A DNA stretch of 64,000 bases. Origin: Amycolatopsis albispora. Its GTDB lineage: Bacteria > Actinomycetota > Actinomycetes > Mycobacteriales > Pseudonocardiaceae. Below, piece by piece: positions 63,950-64,000 of this stretch. Numbering within the stretch: the first letter of the stretch is position 1; the number at the start of each line of letters is the position of its first letter. The notes below the pieces were generated by a model. The model had not been told where the DNA came from. It saw nothing but the letters and a program-made list of their open reading frames with translations, and did no database searches. The stretch covers positions 3,720,001 to 3,784,000 of the forward strand of contig NZ_CP015163.1 of assembly GCF_003312875.1 (NCBI RefSeq), in the 5' to 3' direction. The position numbers and the translations under genes were made by a program.

Positions 63950-64000
63950 ATGCTGAAGACGGTGGCCGCGCTGGTGATCGACGGGGTCGCGCCGTTCGAG
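63950..64000 (+). CDS. Start of a GlxA-like (DJ-1/PfpI + AraC) regulator, cut by the window end
   Basis: 17 codons visible: LKTVAALVIDGVAPFE, the typical beginning of the DJ-1/PfpI domain of GlxA/AraC-family regulators ('VxxLxxxGVxxFxLGVxxEVF'). ATG 63950; no strong ribosome site, TGCGGGC upstream. TGGCA-type repeats lie upstream. Assignment rests on 17 residues only. Confidence 0.55.
   Translation, partial: MLKTVAALVIDGVAPFE

Overview
The window is high-GC DNA from a filamentous actinomycete, most likely a Pseudonocardiaceae member close to Amycolatopsis. This is inferred from several gene types: a class II DAHP synthase, PriA-type histidine/tryptophan isomerase, a trp operon without trpF, a conservon-type sensor/GTPase operon, a large SARP regulator, F420-type oxidoreductases, type VII-linked small proteins, a wax-ester/diacylglycerol acyltransferase and a PIG-L deacetylase. 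The backbone is primary metabolism: aroG, gltBD, lgt, trpECBA, hisI-hisF and priA-hisH. Accessory blocks are set into it.

Layout. 1-10.5 kb: flotillin end, an ECF sigma factor with a SnoaL-like tail, a TIGR03086-type protein, WS/DGAT, aroG, two secreted hydrolases, a LysR regulator divergent from a PRISE-type reductase, and a GNAT enzyme. 10.6-18.2 kb: gltBD with a clear terminator, then lgt. 18.2-31.0 kb: accessory block separating lgt from trpA. It holds a TetR/deazaflavin oxidoreductase pair with a perfect operator, an MFS pump, a Uma2 remnant, and a tightly coupled nine-gene operon (30652 down to 21306). 31.0-38.4 kb: trpABC, a Trp-associated membrane protein, trpE, a TetR regulator, hisI, a membrane protein and hisF. 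38.4-44.9 kb: phytase, a type VII-like three-gene unit, a SARP/NB-ARC regulator and an F420-type protein, again splitting his genes. 44.9-51.1 kb: priA, hisH, an MFS pump and a NitT/TauT-type ABC importer. 51.6-55.9 kb: a conservon lacking the DUF742 member. 55.9-64 kb: glutaryl-CoA dehydrogenase-like enzyme, two hydrolases, PIG-L deacetylase, acyl-ACP desaturase, RNA helicase, DUF309 protein and the start of a GlxA-like regulator.

The most interesting system is the 21.3-30.8 kb operon. It encodes a Tat-lipoprotein substrate-binding protein, two Opp/Nik-type permeases, a fused double ATPase, a class I methyltransferase, a cysteine-synthase/SbnA-like PLP enzyme, a PhyH-type Fe(II)/2-oxoglutarate oxygenase, a DUF364 (heavy-metal chelation) protein and an MFS exporter. 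A TTGACA -35 box and a Zur/Fur-type operator lie upstream. The parts suggest make, export and re-import of a small metal chelator, organised like the staphylopine (Cnt) system but with different biosynthetic enzymes and no opine dehydrogenase. I know of no described pathway with this set.

A 50-60 bp palindromic element (core AATGTGGCTTTCG and its complement) occurs five times, always between genes. Two copies bracket the putative metallophore operon. One copy has paired base changes that preserve the hairpin and another has an inverted arm segment. All functional statements are from reading the sequence; no search was run.
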